The position numbers were made by a program, and so were the translations under genes. Below the pieces are notes generated by a model, which searched no databases, had not been told where the DNA came from, and worked only from the letters and a program-made list of their open reading frames with translations. Shown here one piece after another: positions 25,691 to 35,612 of a stretch of DNA of 64,000 nt; position 1 is the first letter of the stretch; each line of letters starts with the position of its first letter. The stretch comes from Zobellia laminariae (lineage in GTDB: Bacteria > Bacteroidota > Bacteroidia > Flavobacteriales > Flavobacteriaceae): contig NZ_RCNS01000002.1 in NCBI RefSeq assembly GCF_009725995.1, positions 868,001 to 932,000 on the forward strand. Reading direction: 5' to 3'.

Positions 25691-26452
25691 ATGTCTAAAT
25701 TACCAAAAGAGCATAAATTCATAGACCTTTCTGATTACGGAAGACCTATTGCAAGACTCATAGCAAATTGGCTTAAAGAGACTTCATATACACCTATTGA
25801 TGTGACGATATGGTTTATAATCTCTGGTTTCATAGCTGTTGTTTGTATTTTTCTTGGTTATTATTGGGCCGCAGCTTTTTTCTTGATACTCAAATCAATA
25901 TTAGATGCTGCGGATGGGGAGTTGGCAAGAGTAAAAAACACACCTTCGTATACAGGCCGCTATCTTGATTCTGTTGCAGATATAATTTTAAACTTATTTA
26001 TTTTTACAGCACTTTGGTATACGACAGAGGCCAATTTAATGTATAGTTTTTTTGCTTTTTTAGGGATTCAACTGCAAGGTACTTTATATAATTACTACTA
26101 TGTTATTTTAAGAAATAGTGTAGACGGTGATACCACAAGTAGGGTTTTTGAATACGATTCTCCAACAGCTTTAAAAGGAGAGAAGCAAAAAAATGTAAAT
26201 ATTCTCTTTGGATTTTATAAAGCGCTTTATGGCATTTTTGATAAAATTATTTACACCTTAGATTCAAATGCTTCTAATGGTAAACGACTCCCAAATGCGC
26301 TAATGACGGCTTTGTCAACATTTGGTCTTGGGTTCCAACTGCTGACTATAAGTTTACTTTTGGTTACAGGCTTTAAAGAATACATTATTCCGTTTTTCTT
26401 GTGGTATTCCTTAATGATTATTGTCTTTATTAGTATTAGAAAGCTATTGTAA
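25691..26452 (+). CDS. CDP-alcohol phosphatidyltransferase family membrane protein
   Basis: 253 residues. The CDP-alcohol motif D-x2-DG-x2-AR-x8-G-x3-D-x3-D is complete in ILDAADGELARVKNT and TGRYLDSVAD. There are about six membrane helices. Such enzymes move a phosphoalcohol from a CDP-alcohol to an acceptor in phospholipid synthesis; the substrate here is not clear. It stands as a single plus-strand gene between divergent and convergent neighbours. Confidence 0.87.
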   Translation: MSKLPKEHKFIDLSDYGRPIARLIANWLKETSYTPIDVTIWFIISGFIAVVCIFLGYYWAAAFFLILKSILDAADGELARVKNTPSYTGRYLDSVADIILNLFIFTALWYTTEANLMYSFFAFLGIQLQGTLYNYYYVILRNSVDGDTTSRVFEYDSPTALKGEKQKNVNILFGFYKALYGIFDKIIYTLDSNASNGKRLPNALMTALSTFGLGFQLLTISLLLVTGFKEYIIPFFLWYSLMIIVFISIRKLL

Positions 26453-26479
26453 TTTTAGAAAGGCTATAGTAATCCCAAT

Positions 26480-26893
26480 TTACGAATAAGGATATTCCAC
26501 AAAGTTTCTGGGCGTTTCATATAACTTTATTCTTAATTCTAGACTGTCATCTAATTCCGGTTTAAGAAGGTTATAAATAACCATAGCTATATTTTCTGCG
26601 GTAGGATTTAAACTTTCAAATTCTTTGGTATCTAAGTTTAGGTTTTTATGGTCAAATCTGTCCAATACTTTATCTTTAATAAGGCCAGAAAGAATTTTTG
26701 TATCTATTACATAGCCCGTATTGGGGTTACAAATGCCAATAACCTTAACCTCCAAGTCATAATTGTGTCCGTGATAGTTTGGGTTGTTACATTTACCAAA
26801 AATAGCGAGGTTTTTTTCATCGCTCCAGTTCGTGTTATGCAATCTATGGGCTGCATTAAAATGTTCACAACGTGTAATGGCTGTTTTGTTCAT
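26480..26893 (-). CDS. queD: 6-carboxytetrahydropterin synthase (QueD/PTPS family)
   Basis: 137 residues. Zinc ligands His16 (FNAAHRL), His41 and His43 (NYHGHNYDLEV) and the catalytic Cys35 (FGKCNNPNYHG) are present, with the Asp/His pair in LDRFDHKNLN and Glu in the last strand (LYETPRNF). The enzyme turns dihydroneopterin triphosphate into 6-carboxytetrahydropterin for queuosine, or acts as a pterin synthase. No other que gene is close. In this photolyase neighbourhood a role in making a pterin cofactor is possible, but that is inference. Confidence 0.92.
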   Translation of the reverse strand: MNKTAITRCEHFNAAHRLHNTNWSDEKNLAIFGKCNNPNYHGHNYDLEVKVIGICNPNTGYVIDTKILSGLIKDKVLDRFDHKNLNLDTKEFESLNPTAENIAMVIYNLLKPELDDSLELRIKLYETPRNFVEYPYS

Positions 26894-27043
26894 ATATGGT
26901 ATAAGTATGGGCTATGTGTTATTTACCTTTGAGATAAAGATAAATCTATTTTGTTTGTTTTTACTAGTTAATTGTTAAACAAAAATAAGAACTATTAAAT
27001 TAGCCTAGTAGAAGATTATTCTATTTTGATAAATGATTTAATT

Positions 27044-28306
27044 ATGAGAAAACAGGACTTTAAAATACATATTATAGGTGCAGGGGTTAGTGGTTTAATC
27101 GCAGCTACCGTTCTGGAACAAAATGGATTTTTTCCTGTTATTATTGAAGCTACTGACCGGGTTGGTGGAAGGGTTAAAACAGATACTGTAGATGATTATC
27201 AATTAGATCATGGCTTTCAGGTGTTGCTTACGGCTTATCCTGCAGCTCAGAACTACTTGGACTTTGAGGCTTTAGATTTGCAAAAGTTCTTGCCTGGTGC
27301 CGCTATTTTTAAAAACGGAAAACAATTGGCAATTGGGGACCCTCTACGAGATTTCTCACTGTTATTTCCAACATTACTATCTGGAATTGGAACTCTCTCC
27401 GATAAAATTAAAATTCTTAAACTGAACAATAAATTAAAGACAAAAAGATTGTCAGATATTTTCTCTGATAAAGAGCAATCTACATTCTCTTATTTAAAAC
27501 AATTAGGCTTTTCCTCTGAAATTATAGGAGATTTTTTCTCACCATTCTTTAGTGGTATTTTTCTTGAAAACAAGTTAGAGACATCTAGTAGAATGTTTGA
27601 GTTTGTATACAAAATGTTTGGAGAAGGGTATGCTGCTTTACCAAAATCTGGAATTGAGGAAATTCCAAAACAGCTGGCAAACAATCTAAAAAACACAACC
27701 TTCAAATTCAATAGAAAAGTAAAATCCGTAAAAGATGCCGAAATAACACTTGAGGGTAATACAAAATTAGAAAGTCATTATACTATAGTAGCCACAGATG
27801 TGAGTAGTTTGATTTCTAATTTAAAAAATCAGTCAACTGAGTGGAAATCATGTGACGCCTTATATTTTGAAACAGAAAATAGAGTTATTAAAAAGCCACT
27901 TATTGGTCTTGTTCCTGAACCAGGAACGTTAATCAATAATATTTTCTACCATACAAGTCTGGAGACTATTATTATACCGAATAAAGAATTGTTATCGGTA
28001 ACGGTAGTGGAGAATCAAGGCTTAAAAGGGAAAGACCTTATTGAGCGGGTGAAAAGGGAACTAAAGGAGCACTGTGGAATTGATTCGTGCAGGTTTCTAA
28101 AACAGTACAGTATACCAATGGCACTTCCTAGATTGGATAATTTACAATATGATATGTTGCCATCTGAAACACGGTTAACAACAAATATATTTTTAGCCGG
28201 AGATACACAATTAAATGGTTCGTTGAATGCAGCTATGATTTCTGGAGAAAGAGCCGCGCTCTCTGTTGTAGAAATAGTCTCTAATACCATTTCTTCCAAT
28301 AGATAG
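27044..28306 (+). CDS. FAD-dependent amine oxidase-like protein
   Basis: 420 residues from the ATG at 27044 (MRKQDFKIHIIGAG); an upstream TTG would add six residues. The Rossmann fold GAGVSGLIAATVLEQNG and the following ATDRVGGRVKTD are the ADP-binding and GG motifs of the amine oxidase/phytoene desaturase group, and LAGDTQLNGSLNAAMISGERAA is the C-terminal FAD motif (shown in part). The substrate is unknown. It could oxidise a carotenoid, porphyrin or amine. It is the last plus-strand gene before the DUF2237 gene. Confidence 0.87.
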   Translation: MRKQDFKIHIIGAGVSGLIAATVLEQNGFFPVIIEATDRVGGRVKTDTVDDYQLDHGFQVLLTAYPAAQNYLDFEALDLQKFLPGAAIFKNGKQLAIGDPLRDFSLLFPTLLSGIGTLSDKIKILKLNNKLKTKRLSDIFSDKEQSTFSYLKQLGFSSEIIGDFFSPFFSGIFLENKLETSSRMFEFVYKMFGEGYAALPKSGIEEIPKQLANNLKNTTFKFNRKVKSVKDAEITLEGNTKLESHYTIVATDVSSLISNLKNQSTEWKSCDALYFETENRVIKKPLIGLVPEPGTLINNIFYHTSLETIIIPNKELLSVTVVENQGLKGKDLIERVKRELKEHCGIDSCRFLKQYSIPMALPRLDNLQYDMLPSETRLTTNIFLAGDTQLNGSLNAAMISGERAALSVVEIVSNTISSNR

Positions 28307-28321
28307 TAATGTTAGGTACAC

Positions 28322-28696
28322 TTAAACTAAAGCTTCATATTTCTGAAGCATTTTTAGGGTAGTATATTCTAGAGCCTTTTGATGAGTTGCTTCAAGAACT
28401 ACAAACGGAGTTTTTCCTGCTCGTTCAGCTTCTAACCATCTAGAAATACAAAGACACCATTTGGAGCCAGGTTTAAGTCCGGGAAAATTCCAATGAGGTA
28501 AGGGCGTAGAAAGATTATTTCCACGCCCTTTAGTAAAATTTAAAAAATCCTCAGTAACAATAGCACATAAAATGTGCGTTCCGGAATCTTCTTGAATAGT
28601 TGTACAAAACCCGTCTCGGAAATATCCAGTAGGGGGATTGGTACAACAAGCTTCTAAAGCAGTTCCAAGAACATTTAATTTGTTACTTTCCGGCAT
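28322..28696 (-). CDS. DUF2237 family protein
   Basis: 124 residues. LNVLGTALEACCTNPPTGYFRDGFC, THILCAIVTEDFL, PGLKPGSKWCLC and WLEAERAGKTPFVVLEATH are typical of DUF2237 (Cys-rich, about 120 residues). No enzymatic role is known. It starts two bases after the stop of the upstream 75-residue gene. Confidence 0.86.
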   Translation of the reverse strand: MPESNKLNVLGTALEACCTNPPTGYFRDGFCTTIQEDSGTHILCAIVTEDFLNFTKGRGNNLSTPLPHWNFPGLKPGSKWCLCISRWLEAERAGKTPFVVLEATHQKALEYTTLKMLQKYEALV

Positions 28697-28698
28697 TG

Positions 28699-28926
28699 CT
28701 AAAGTCCTGAGTCAGGTCTTCCTTTTAACCGAATATCAATTCTCTTTTTCTTAGCGGTTAACCGCTTCATGACATCCATTAAATTTGAATCTTGCGTCTT
28801 TTTATAAATCTCGTTGATTTCTAAAATAAGTCTTTTTGCTTCACGAGAAGCTGTTACCCTATCACTGGTACTCATATGACTCATTTTGGCAGTTTCAAAA
28901 TTTGTTGCTTCTTCTAAAATGTCCAT
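28699..28926 (-). CDS. Small charged helical protein, unknown
   Basis: 75 residues, highly charged and helical (SREAKRLILEINEIYKK, MKRLTAKKKRIDIRLKGRP), with a basic C-terminus that could bind nucleic acid. It is probably co-transcribed with the DUF2237 gene (2-base gap). No family recognised. Confidence 0.65.
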   Translation of the reverse strand: MDILEEATNFETAKMSHMSTSDRVTASREAKRLILEINEIYKKTQDSNLMDVMKRLTAKKKRIDIRLKGRPDSGL

Positions 28927-29619
28927 AAATATATTACGTTTGATCTTTTATAAAAGTAATTAAACAAAAAAATAATTGCAAGTATCACATATACATTAAT
29001 AATACTTTAACACCACTATGATGCGCTAAATAATTGCAAACTTAATCTTAAATTACAAAATAGTATTAAAATGACCCTAATTTAGGGGCATTAATTTTTA
29101 AAAATTAATTTTCAATCCTGTGCTAACAGAGATAATAATTGACTAATATTCTCTGTTTCTTCAAGGAAAGTCCTTATAAACCAAATGTTTAAAGGCAATA
29201 TTTCAAATATTAGCAAAAATGGTTCCGTACTACAAGAATTTTAAATTTTTTGACAAAAAACTATTTTATTTGCATGTCAAGGTGACTTTATAGCAGTTAA
29301 TATGACAATTGTGGTACTAAATTGTCGGTTTAGTGGCCAGAACTAAAATTTATCTAAGGCATAGTAAAGATGAACGATTTTTAGTAGCTTCTTCACCATG
29401 TGCTTTTTGAACAGCTTTAAGAACAAATTATTTTGGGTATGAGCCTATAAAGGTTTCTTTTCTTAGCATAATTTTTCAACCTCATCATTATTTTCCAATT
29501 ATTATAACAAACAGCATAATTTAAAAACGCCATAAAGAATAAATTAGACAGATTCTATATTAACAAGGAATTGATAATCATAGAACTAAGTAAATGCGTT
29601 AATCAGTATCTTTATAGTA
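28927..29619. other. Intergenic region before the metal efflux operon
   Basis: About 690 bases with no supported gene. A TATCTTTA sequence at 29607 resembles a -7 box, but no TTG lies at the right distance, and it is only a few bases from the start codon. No repeat or terminator seen. Confidence 0.45.
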
Positions 29620-30018
29620 ATGAGTAAATTGTTATCCATATCTCTATCATTTGTTGTTCTATTGCAAAGCTTTGGAGTAAGTCTTTGTGATGTGTCTCAA
29701 ATAGACGAATTTATAGAACACGCTCAATTCCATAGTGAGCAATATGGTGATAATGTGCTTGTGTTCATTTCAAAGCATTATGGAGAATTAAAAGCAACTC
29801 ACGATAAAGAACACCAGGAAGAAAAGGAGGATCACGAACAGTTGCCATTTCAGCATCAGTCGCACTTTTCTTCTGCCACGGCTTTTGTTCTGATTGCTTA
29901 TAAAGAGCATTTCAAATCTTTTGAAATCTCTGAGTACAAATCACATAATTTCTTTTATCAAGCACCTTCTTCATCACTTCATTCAGAAGGTATTCTTCAG
30001 CCGCCACGGCATTCGTAA
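29620..30018 (+). CDS. His-rich small secreted protein of the metal efflux operon
   Basis: 132 residues with a signal peptide (LLSISLSFVVLLQSFGVSL). The mature part has many His and acidic residues (EFIEHAQFHSEQ, KATHDKEHQEEKEDHEQ, FQHQSHFSS), suited to bind metal ions in the periplasm. It precedes the CusA-like gene by 77 bases on the same strand. A metal chaperone or sensor role is inferred from composition and context only. Confidence 0.7.
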   Translation: MSKLLSISLSFVVLLQSFGVSLCDVSQIDEFIEHAQFHSEQYGDNVLVFISKHYGELKATHDKEHQEEKEDHEQLPFQHQSHFSSATAFVLIAYKEHFKSFEISEYKSHNFFYQAPSSSLHSEGILQPPRHS

Positions 30019-30095
30019 AATAATCGTATTCATTTTATAGGTCCGTTCACTTGGGTGAAACTTCGGACGCTTAACGTTTATTATTTTATGAAAAG

Positions 30096-33000
30096 ATGCT
30101 ATCATATATTATTAATTTCAGCATAAAGAACAAGCTAATTGTTCTTTTGTTCACATCCTTTATTATAGGGTTTGGTCTGTATTCATTAACACAAATACCT
30201 ATAGGAGCCGTGCCCGATGTAACGAATAATCAGGTACAGGTTATCACCACGTCGCGTAATCTTTCTACGCAAGATATAGAGCAATTTATAACGTACCCTG
30301 TAGAGCTGGAAATGGCAAATTTACCGGGCGTACAGGAAATTAGGTCTATATCAAAATTTGGACTCTCTGTTGTAACCATTGTCTTTGATGATGATATGGG
30401 TACATATTTGCCCAGGCAGCTTATTGCCGAGAAAATTAAATCGGCATCGGAGAAAATCCCAGAAAGTTTTGGAGTGCCGGAAATGGGCCCAATAACCACA
30501 GGGTTAGGAGAAATCTATCAATATATTCTAGATGTTAAACCGGAGTATAAAGGTCAATACAACGCAGAAGACTTGCGCACCATTCAAGATTGGGTGGTAA
30601 AACGGCAGCTTTCTGGTATTCCGGGTGTTGTGGAAGTTAATACTTGGGGTGGATTTTTAAAGCAATACGAAGTGGCCATAAATACGGAAAAGCTTAATGC
30701 TATGAACATCACGGCTCAAGATGTATTCAATGCTGTTGAAATGAATAATAGTATTTCTGGTGGCGGGTATATTGAGAAGGTTAATCAGGCCTATTTTATT
30801 AGGGGAGAAGGTTTGGTAACTTCTTTAGAGGATATAGGCGACATTGTAATTAAGAATGATGGGAACCTGCCAATTTACATAAAAGATGTTGCAGATGTTG
30901 GCTTTGGTAGTGCTACCAGATTTGGTGCTATAACCGGTAACGGAGAAGGAGAAAAAGTACTGGGGCAAGTAATGATGTTGAAAGACGCCAATTCTAAAAA
31001 AGTGATTGACGCCGTTCATGAACGGGTGGCTGCCATTTCAAAATCGTTACCCGAAGGAGTGTACATCAATGCTTTTTTAGACCGTAGCGAACTTATTGCC
31101 AAAACTACTTTTACCGTATCTGAGAATCTTATTTTAGGTTGTTTAATTGTAATTTTTGTAGTTGTTCTTCTGTTGGGGAACTTGCGTTCTGGGCTAGTGG
31201 TAGCTTCTGTAATTCCGCTTTGTTTGCTTTTTGCTTTATCACTCATGTATATTTTTGGAGTAGATGCCAATTTAATGAGTCTAGGGGCTATTGATTTTGG
31301 AATTATCATAGACGGGGCGGTAATTATTGTGGAGTTTATTGCCTTTCGGATTACTCAAAAGAAAGACGAGATTATTGGCATCCCAAAAGCAGAACAACAG
31401 CTAATAAAGGATAAAATTACATTAAACGGGGCTTCAACAATGATGAATTCAGCCATTTTTGGGCAGTTGATTATCCTGATTGTATTCATACCTATTTTAT
31501 CTCTCTCCGGTGTAGAGGGAAAGATGTTCAAACCTATGGCCTTGACCTTTAGTTTTGCCCTTATTGGCGCAATGATATTATGTTTCACATATGTTCCCGT
31601 AGCAGCTTCTCTATTTTTGAAGCCCTCTATGGCATCGGATAAGAATATATCTGTACGTTTTATGAAATGGCTGAATTCAAAATACGAACCAGTCATTCAT
31701 TGGGCTTTACATAGCAAGCGTATTGTTTTGGGTATTGCGGGCATTTTATTGGTAGTATCAGTGTATTTATATACTAGTATGGGAGGTGAATTTGTACCCA
31801 CATTAGATGAGGGCGATTTTGTGATTCAGCCTGTGCTTAAAACGGGAACGTCCTTAAGTAATACAGTGAAAATCACAACCGAAATAGAGAATATTTTACT
31901 AGATAAATTTCCAGAAGTCAAACAGGTGGTCACGCGTATTGGTGCTGCGGAAGTGCCTACAGATCCCATGTCTATGGAAGAGAGTGATGTAATTATTGTT
32001 TTAAAGCCGAAAAGCGAATGGACTTCTGCTAGTTCTAAGGATGAGTTGGCGGACCTTTTTAAAGAAGCTCTGTCAATTATTCCGGGAATGGAAGTAGAAT
32101 TTACTCAACCTATAGAGATGCGATTTAATGAACTTATTACAGGAGTTCGCGCGGATATTGCCATTAAAATATTTGGCGATGACCTTGATATTCTGGCAAA
32201 AAAAGGAAATGAAATTGGAGTGTTAATCGAAAATGTAGAGGGTGCCGCAGATATTTCGGTTGAGAAAATAGCTGGACTTCCTGAAATGAATGTAAAGTTT
32301 AACCGAGCCAAGATTGCACGTTACGGTTTAAATATTCAAGAAGTAAATGATATGGTATCCATGGGGTTTGCAGGGCGTAGTGCCGGAAATGTTTTTGAAG
32401 GCGAAAGACGTTTTGATCTCGTAGTTCGCTTGGATAAAAAACTACGGCAGGATATGGATAACCTGAAAAACCTTTATATAGACTTGCCTAGAGGAGGTAA
32501 AATACCTCTCAGTGAATTGGCAGATATTACCTATCAAAAAGGTGCTGCAAAAATATCGCGTGATGATACTAGGCGAAGAATTGTAGTAGGTATTAATGTA
32601 CGTAACCGAGATTTACAATCCGTCGTAAACGATGTACAGCAACTAATTAATGATAATATTACCTTACCGGTAGGGTATTCCATTACCTATGGAGGCCAGT
32701 TTGAAAATCTTCAAAGTGCAAAATCTAGGTTATTGGTCGCGGTCCCTATCGCCTTAATTCTAATATTTGTACTCCTATATTTTGCATTTAAATCGGTTAA
32801 AGAAGCTTTAATGATTTATTCTGCCATACCTCTGGCAGCGGTGGGTGGCGTATTGTTGTTATGGATACGCGGTTTGCCGTTTAGTATATCTGCTGGAGTT
32901 GGTTTTATTGCCTTATTCGGAATAGCCGTTCTTAACGGAATTGTTTTAATAGAACATTTTAAAGAACTTAAAAAAGGGAATCGGTTTAGTGATATTAATG

Positions 33001-34430
33001 AACTGATTAAGCAGGGTTCTAAAGATAGGTTGCGAGCTGTTTTGTTGACGGCAATGGCAGCAGCTTTTGGTTTTTTGCCTATGGCTATTTCAACAAACGC
33101 AGGGGCGGAAGTTCAACGCCCGTTGGCCACGGTGGTTATTGGAGGTTTAATTACAGCTACACTATTAACCTTGGTGGTATTGCCCGTTTTGTATGCTTAT
33201 TTTAATTCGTCCAAAAAAGGGGGGGTAACGGCCAAAGGAAGCAAACTTACGGTCCTAACTGCGCTCTTACTGCTATTCACCATAAATAATAATGCCCAAG
33301 AAGCTCCTGTGGATTTGGAAACTTTGATTCCAATGGCTATAAAAAATAATGCCGGTCTTAATGCTAATAGTTTAGAAGTAGACCAATCAAATGCGTTAGT
33401 AAACAGTGCTTTCAGTTTTGATAAAACCCAGGTGTATTATGAGTTTGATGAGAATAATTTAGCATCAAACAATGAACCGTTACGAGTATATGGCGTACAG
33501 CAAGATTTTAGGTTTCCAACTGTTTATTTTTCAGAGAAAAAAGTAAACAAAGCTAACTTGGCTTTGACTGCAAGTTCTTATGATATACAAGAAAAAGGTT
33601 TGAAACGGAAGGTGACACGAGCCTATTACACCTATCAAATTGCTCGTAAAAAGCAACGTGTCTTAGCTACGCTAGACAGTCTGTATGCTAACTTTTCTAG
33701 TATGGCTGCAAGACGTTTTGAACTGGGAGAAACCAATTATTTGGAAAAGATTACGGCAACTTCAAAACAGAAGCAAATCAATATAAAATATCTTGAATCT
33801 CAACAGAACGTGGCATTGGCCTATGTTGATTTAATGAAGGTGGTACAGTCAGATGACCCATTGGTGATAGCGAATGAAACTATTCTAAAAGTAGGTTTTA
33901 ATTCCATTGACATTAGCGCGAGTTCAGAATTAGACTATTACCAAAAAAGGATTTGCTTATTACAAGTAAAGTACGGTTTTGAAAAACAGCGGCTGTTGCC
34001 GGATATTAGTCTCAATTATTTTCAAGGTACCAACTCCGGACTCAATAGTAATTTGTACGGATACCAAGTAGGGCTAAAAATTCCCATTTTGTTTGGCGGA
34101 CAGGCGTATAAAATTAAAGCAGCAGGTTTTGCTAAGGAAATAGCCGCCGAAGAATACAACGAGTACGAAATTCAACTGAAAGCAAAATACGAGACGTTAA
34201 AAGAGCAAATGGACCAATTGAGAAGTTCCCTGGATTATTACGAGCAAGAAGGAACCGCTTTGTCTGATGAAATCTTAAAAACAGCAAATGGAAGCTTTAG
34301 AAATGGCGAAGTAGATTTTTATCAATACATACAGAGTTTGGAAAGTGCTTATGAAGTAAAGCTAGATTATTTAGACAAACTAGAGCAATACAACCAAATA
34401 GTTATCGCCATAAATTACCTAACCCTTTAA
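30096..34430 (+). CDS. CusA/CzcA heavy-metal RND pump fused to a TolC-like outer membrane channel
   Basis: 1,444 residues. Residues 1 to about 1,040 are an HME-family RND transporter: first membrane helix near 10-30, VPDVTNNQVQV, the TM4 charged motif GAIDFGIIIDGAVIIVEF, and VPTDPMSMEESDVIIVLKPK in the second periplasmic lobe, closer to CzcA than CusA. Residues about 1,047-1,070 (KLTVLTALLLLFTINNNAQ) form a signal-peptide-like stretch, followed by a TolC-family outer membrane factor (about 1,075-1,444) with long coiled-coil repeats and a beta-barrel motif (GYQVGLKIPILFGGQAY). The adaptor gene follows by 10 bases. The whole set forms a tripartite efflux pump; the metal is not certain (Zn/Co/Cd or Cu/Ag). 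Confidence 0.93.
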   Translation: MLSYIINFSIKNKLIVLLFTSFIIGFGLYSLTQIPIGAVPDVTNNQVQVITTSRNLSTQDIEQFITYPVELEMANLPGVQEIRSISKFGLSVVTIVFDDDMGTYLPRQLIAEKIKSASEKIPESFGVPEMGPITTGLGEIYQYILDVKPEYKGQYNAEDLRTIQDWVVKRQLSGIPGVVEVNTWGGFLKQYEVAINTEKLNAMNITAQDVFNAVEMNNSISGGGYIEKVNQAYFIRGEGLVTSLEDIGDIVIKNDGNLPIYIKDVADVGFGSATRFGAITGNGEGEKVLGQVMMLKDANSKKVIDAVHERVAAISKSLPEGVYINAFLDRSELIAKTTFTVSENLILGCLIVIFVVVLLLGNLRSGLVVASVIPLCLLFALSLMYIFGVDANLMSLGAIDFGIIIDGAVIIVEFIAFRITQKKDEIIGIPKAEQQLIKDKITLNGASTMMNSAIFGQLIILIVFIPILSLSGVEGKMFKPMALTFSFALIGAMILCFTYVPVAASLFLKPSMASDKNISVRFMKWLNSKYEPVIHWALHSKRIVLGIAGILLVVSVYLYTSMGGEFVPTLDEGDFVIQPVLKTGTSLSNTVKITTEIENILLDKFPEVKQVVTRIGAAEVPTDPMSMEESDVIIVLKPKSEWTSASSKDELADLFKEALSIIPGMEVEFTQPIEMRFNELITGVRADIAIKIFGDDLDILAKKGNEIGVLIENVEGAADISVEKIAGLPEMNVKFNRAKIARYGLNIQEVNDMVSMGFAGRSAGNVFEGERRFDLVVRLDKKLRQDMDNLKNLYIDLPRGGKIPLSELADITYQKGAAKISRDDTRRRIVVGINVRNRDLQSVVNDVQQLINDNITLPVGYSITYGGQFENLQSAKSRLLVAVPIALILIFVLLYFAFKSVKEALMIYSAIPLAAVGGVLLLWIRGLPFSISAGVGFIALFGIAVLNGIVLIEHFKELKKGNRFSDINELIKQGSKDRLRAVLLTAMAAAFGFLPMAISTNAGAEVQRPLATVVIGGLITATLLTLVVLPVLYAYFNSSKKGGVTAKGSKLTVLTALLLLFTINNNAQEAPVDLETLIPMAIKNNAGLNANSLEVDQSNALVNSAFSFDKTQVYYEFDENNLASNNEPLRVYGVQQDFRFPTVYFSEKKVNKANLALTASSYDIQEKGLKRKVTRAYYTYQIARKKQRVLATLDSLYANFSSMAARRFELGETNYLEKITATSKQKQINIKYLESQQNVALAYVDLMKVVQSDDPLVIANETILKVGFNSIDISASSELDYYQKRICLLQVKYGFEKQRLLPDISLNYFQGTNSGLNSNLYGYQVGLKIPILFGGQAYKIKAAGFAKEIAAEEYNEYEIQLKAKYETLKEQMDQLRSSLDYYEQEGTALSDEILKTANGSFRNGEVDFYQYIQSLESAYEVKLDYLDKLEQYNQIVIAINYLTL

Positions 34431-34440
34431 TACACGGATT

Positions 34441-35589
34441 ATGCAACGCATCATATATAACATACTAACCTTGAGCTTATTGATAACACTCTTTAGTTGT
34501 GGCGAAAAGGAATCAGAAAACGGTAAAAGTAAAAAGCAACAAGAGGAGACTGTAGAACGCAGATTATTTGTTTCAAAAGCACAATTTAAAGGCAGTAAAA
34601 TGAAGTTGGGTAACATAGAATCCATGTCTTTTCCCGTAACCGTGAAAACTACCGGAATGATTGACGTACCACCAGAAAACAGAGCGGTTGTTAATGCTAC
34701 TAGAGGGGGCTATATCAAAACCGTTCCTTTGTTGATAGGAGATAAGGTGCAGAAGGGGCAGACGCTCCTAACTATTGAAAATCCCGAGTTTATTACATTG
34801 CAGCAAGACTATATGGAAGTAAACGAAAAGTTAGGTTTTCTAAAAGCAGAATACGAGCGACAAAAAACAATGATGGAGGAGAATATTACTTCTCAAAAAA
34901 GCTTTTTACAAGCACAGAGCAATTATAAAACCGCTGTAGCCAGCTATAATGGTCTCCGTAAACAATTGACGCTTTTAAACATTTCGCCGTCGCAAGTAGA
35001 AAGTGGGAATATTAGTTCTGTAGTGTCAATTTACGCCCCAATTTCTGGAAGTATAACAAAGGTTAATGTGACTAGAGGTACGTATGTGTCACCAGCCACC
35101 TCTATTATGGAAATTATAGACAATGACCATATTCATCTAGAATTATCAGTATTCGAAAAGGATATTATGAAACTAAAGAAAGGTCAGGAAATCAATTTTA
35201 GGGTCCCAGAATCTTCAGCCAATGTTTTTAAAGCAGAAGTCCATTTGATAGGTACGGCTATTGAAGAAAATAGAACAATTAAAGTCCATGCACATCTTGA
35301 AGATGAAAAAGAAGCCAATTTCTTGACAGGGATGTTTGTAGAGGCTGAAATTATTACGGAAATAATTGAGGCCAACGCAATAGCCGAAACTGCGGTTGTA
35401 AGCCAAGAAAACATCCATTCGCTATTAAAGTTAAACGAAGAAACGGATGAAGGCTATTATTTTGACTCGGTTTCGGTACAAGTGGGCAATACCTACGAAG
35501 GAAATATAGCCCTGACCTCAATGAATGAACTAACTAAGGAAGATAAAATTTTGACAAAAGGAACTTTTAATCTTATAGGAGGGGAATAG
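34441..35589 (+). CDS. Periplasmic adaptor subunit of the metal efflux pump (CusB/CzcB type)
   Basis: 382 residues. The N-terminus ILTLSLLITLFSCGEKE is a lipoprotein signal with the lipobox Cys (LFSC). VVNATRGGYIKTVPLLIGDKVQKGQTLLTIENPE is the biotinyl-lipoyl-like half motif (shown in parts: GGYIKTVP, GDKVQKGQTL), followed by a coiled-coil hairpin (KLGFLKAEYERQKTMMEE) and a beta-barrel region (VYAPISGSITKVNV-like, YAPISGSITK). It joins the RND pump and TolC domain upstream. It lacks the C-terminal metal-binding extra domain of CusF type. Confidence 0.92.
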   Translation: MQRIIYNILTLSLLITLFSCGEKESENGKSKKQQEETVERRLFVSKAQFKGSKMKLGNIESMSFPVTVKTTGMIDVPPENRAVVNATRGGYIKTVPLLIGDKVQKGQTLLTIENPEFITLQQDYMEVNEKLGFLKAEYERQKTMMEENITSQKSFLQAQSNYKTAVASYNGLRKQLTLLNISPSQVESGNISSVVSIYAPISGSITKVNVTRGTYVSPATSIMEIIDNDHIHLELSVFEKDIMKLKKGQEINFRVPESSANVFKAEVHLIGTAIEENRTIKVHAHLEDEKEANFLTGMFVEAEIITEIIEANAIAETAVVSQENIHSLLKLNEETDEGYYFDSVSVQVGNTYEGNIALTSMNELTKEDKILTKGTFNLIGGE

Positions 35590-35612
35590 TTAGTTTTATG
35601 AATATTTAAAAT

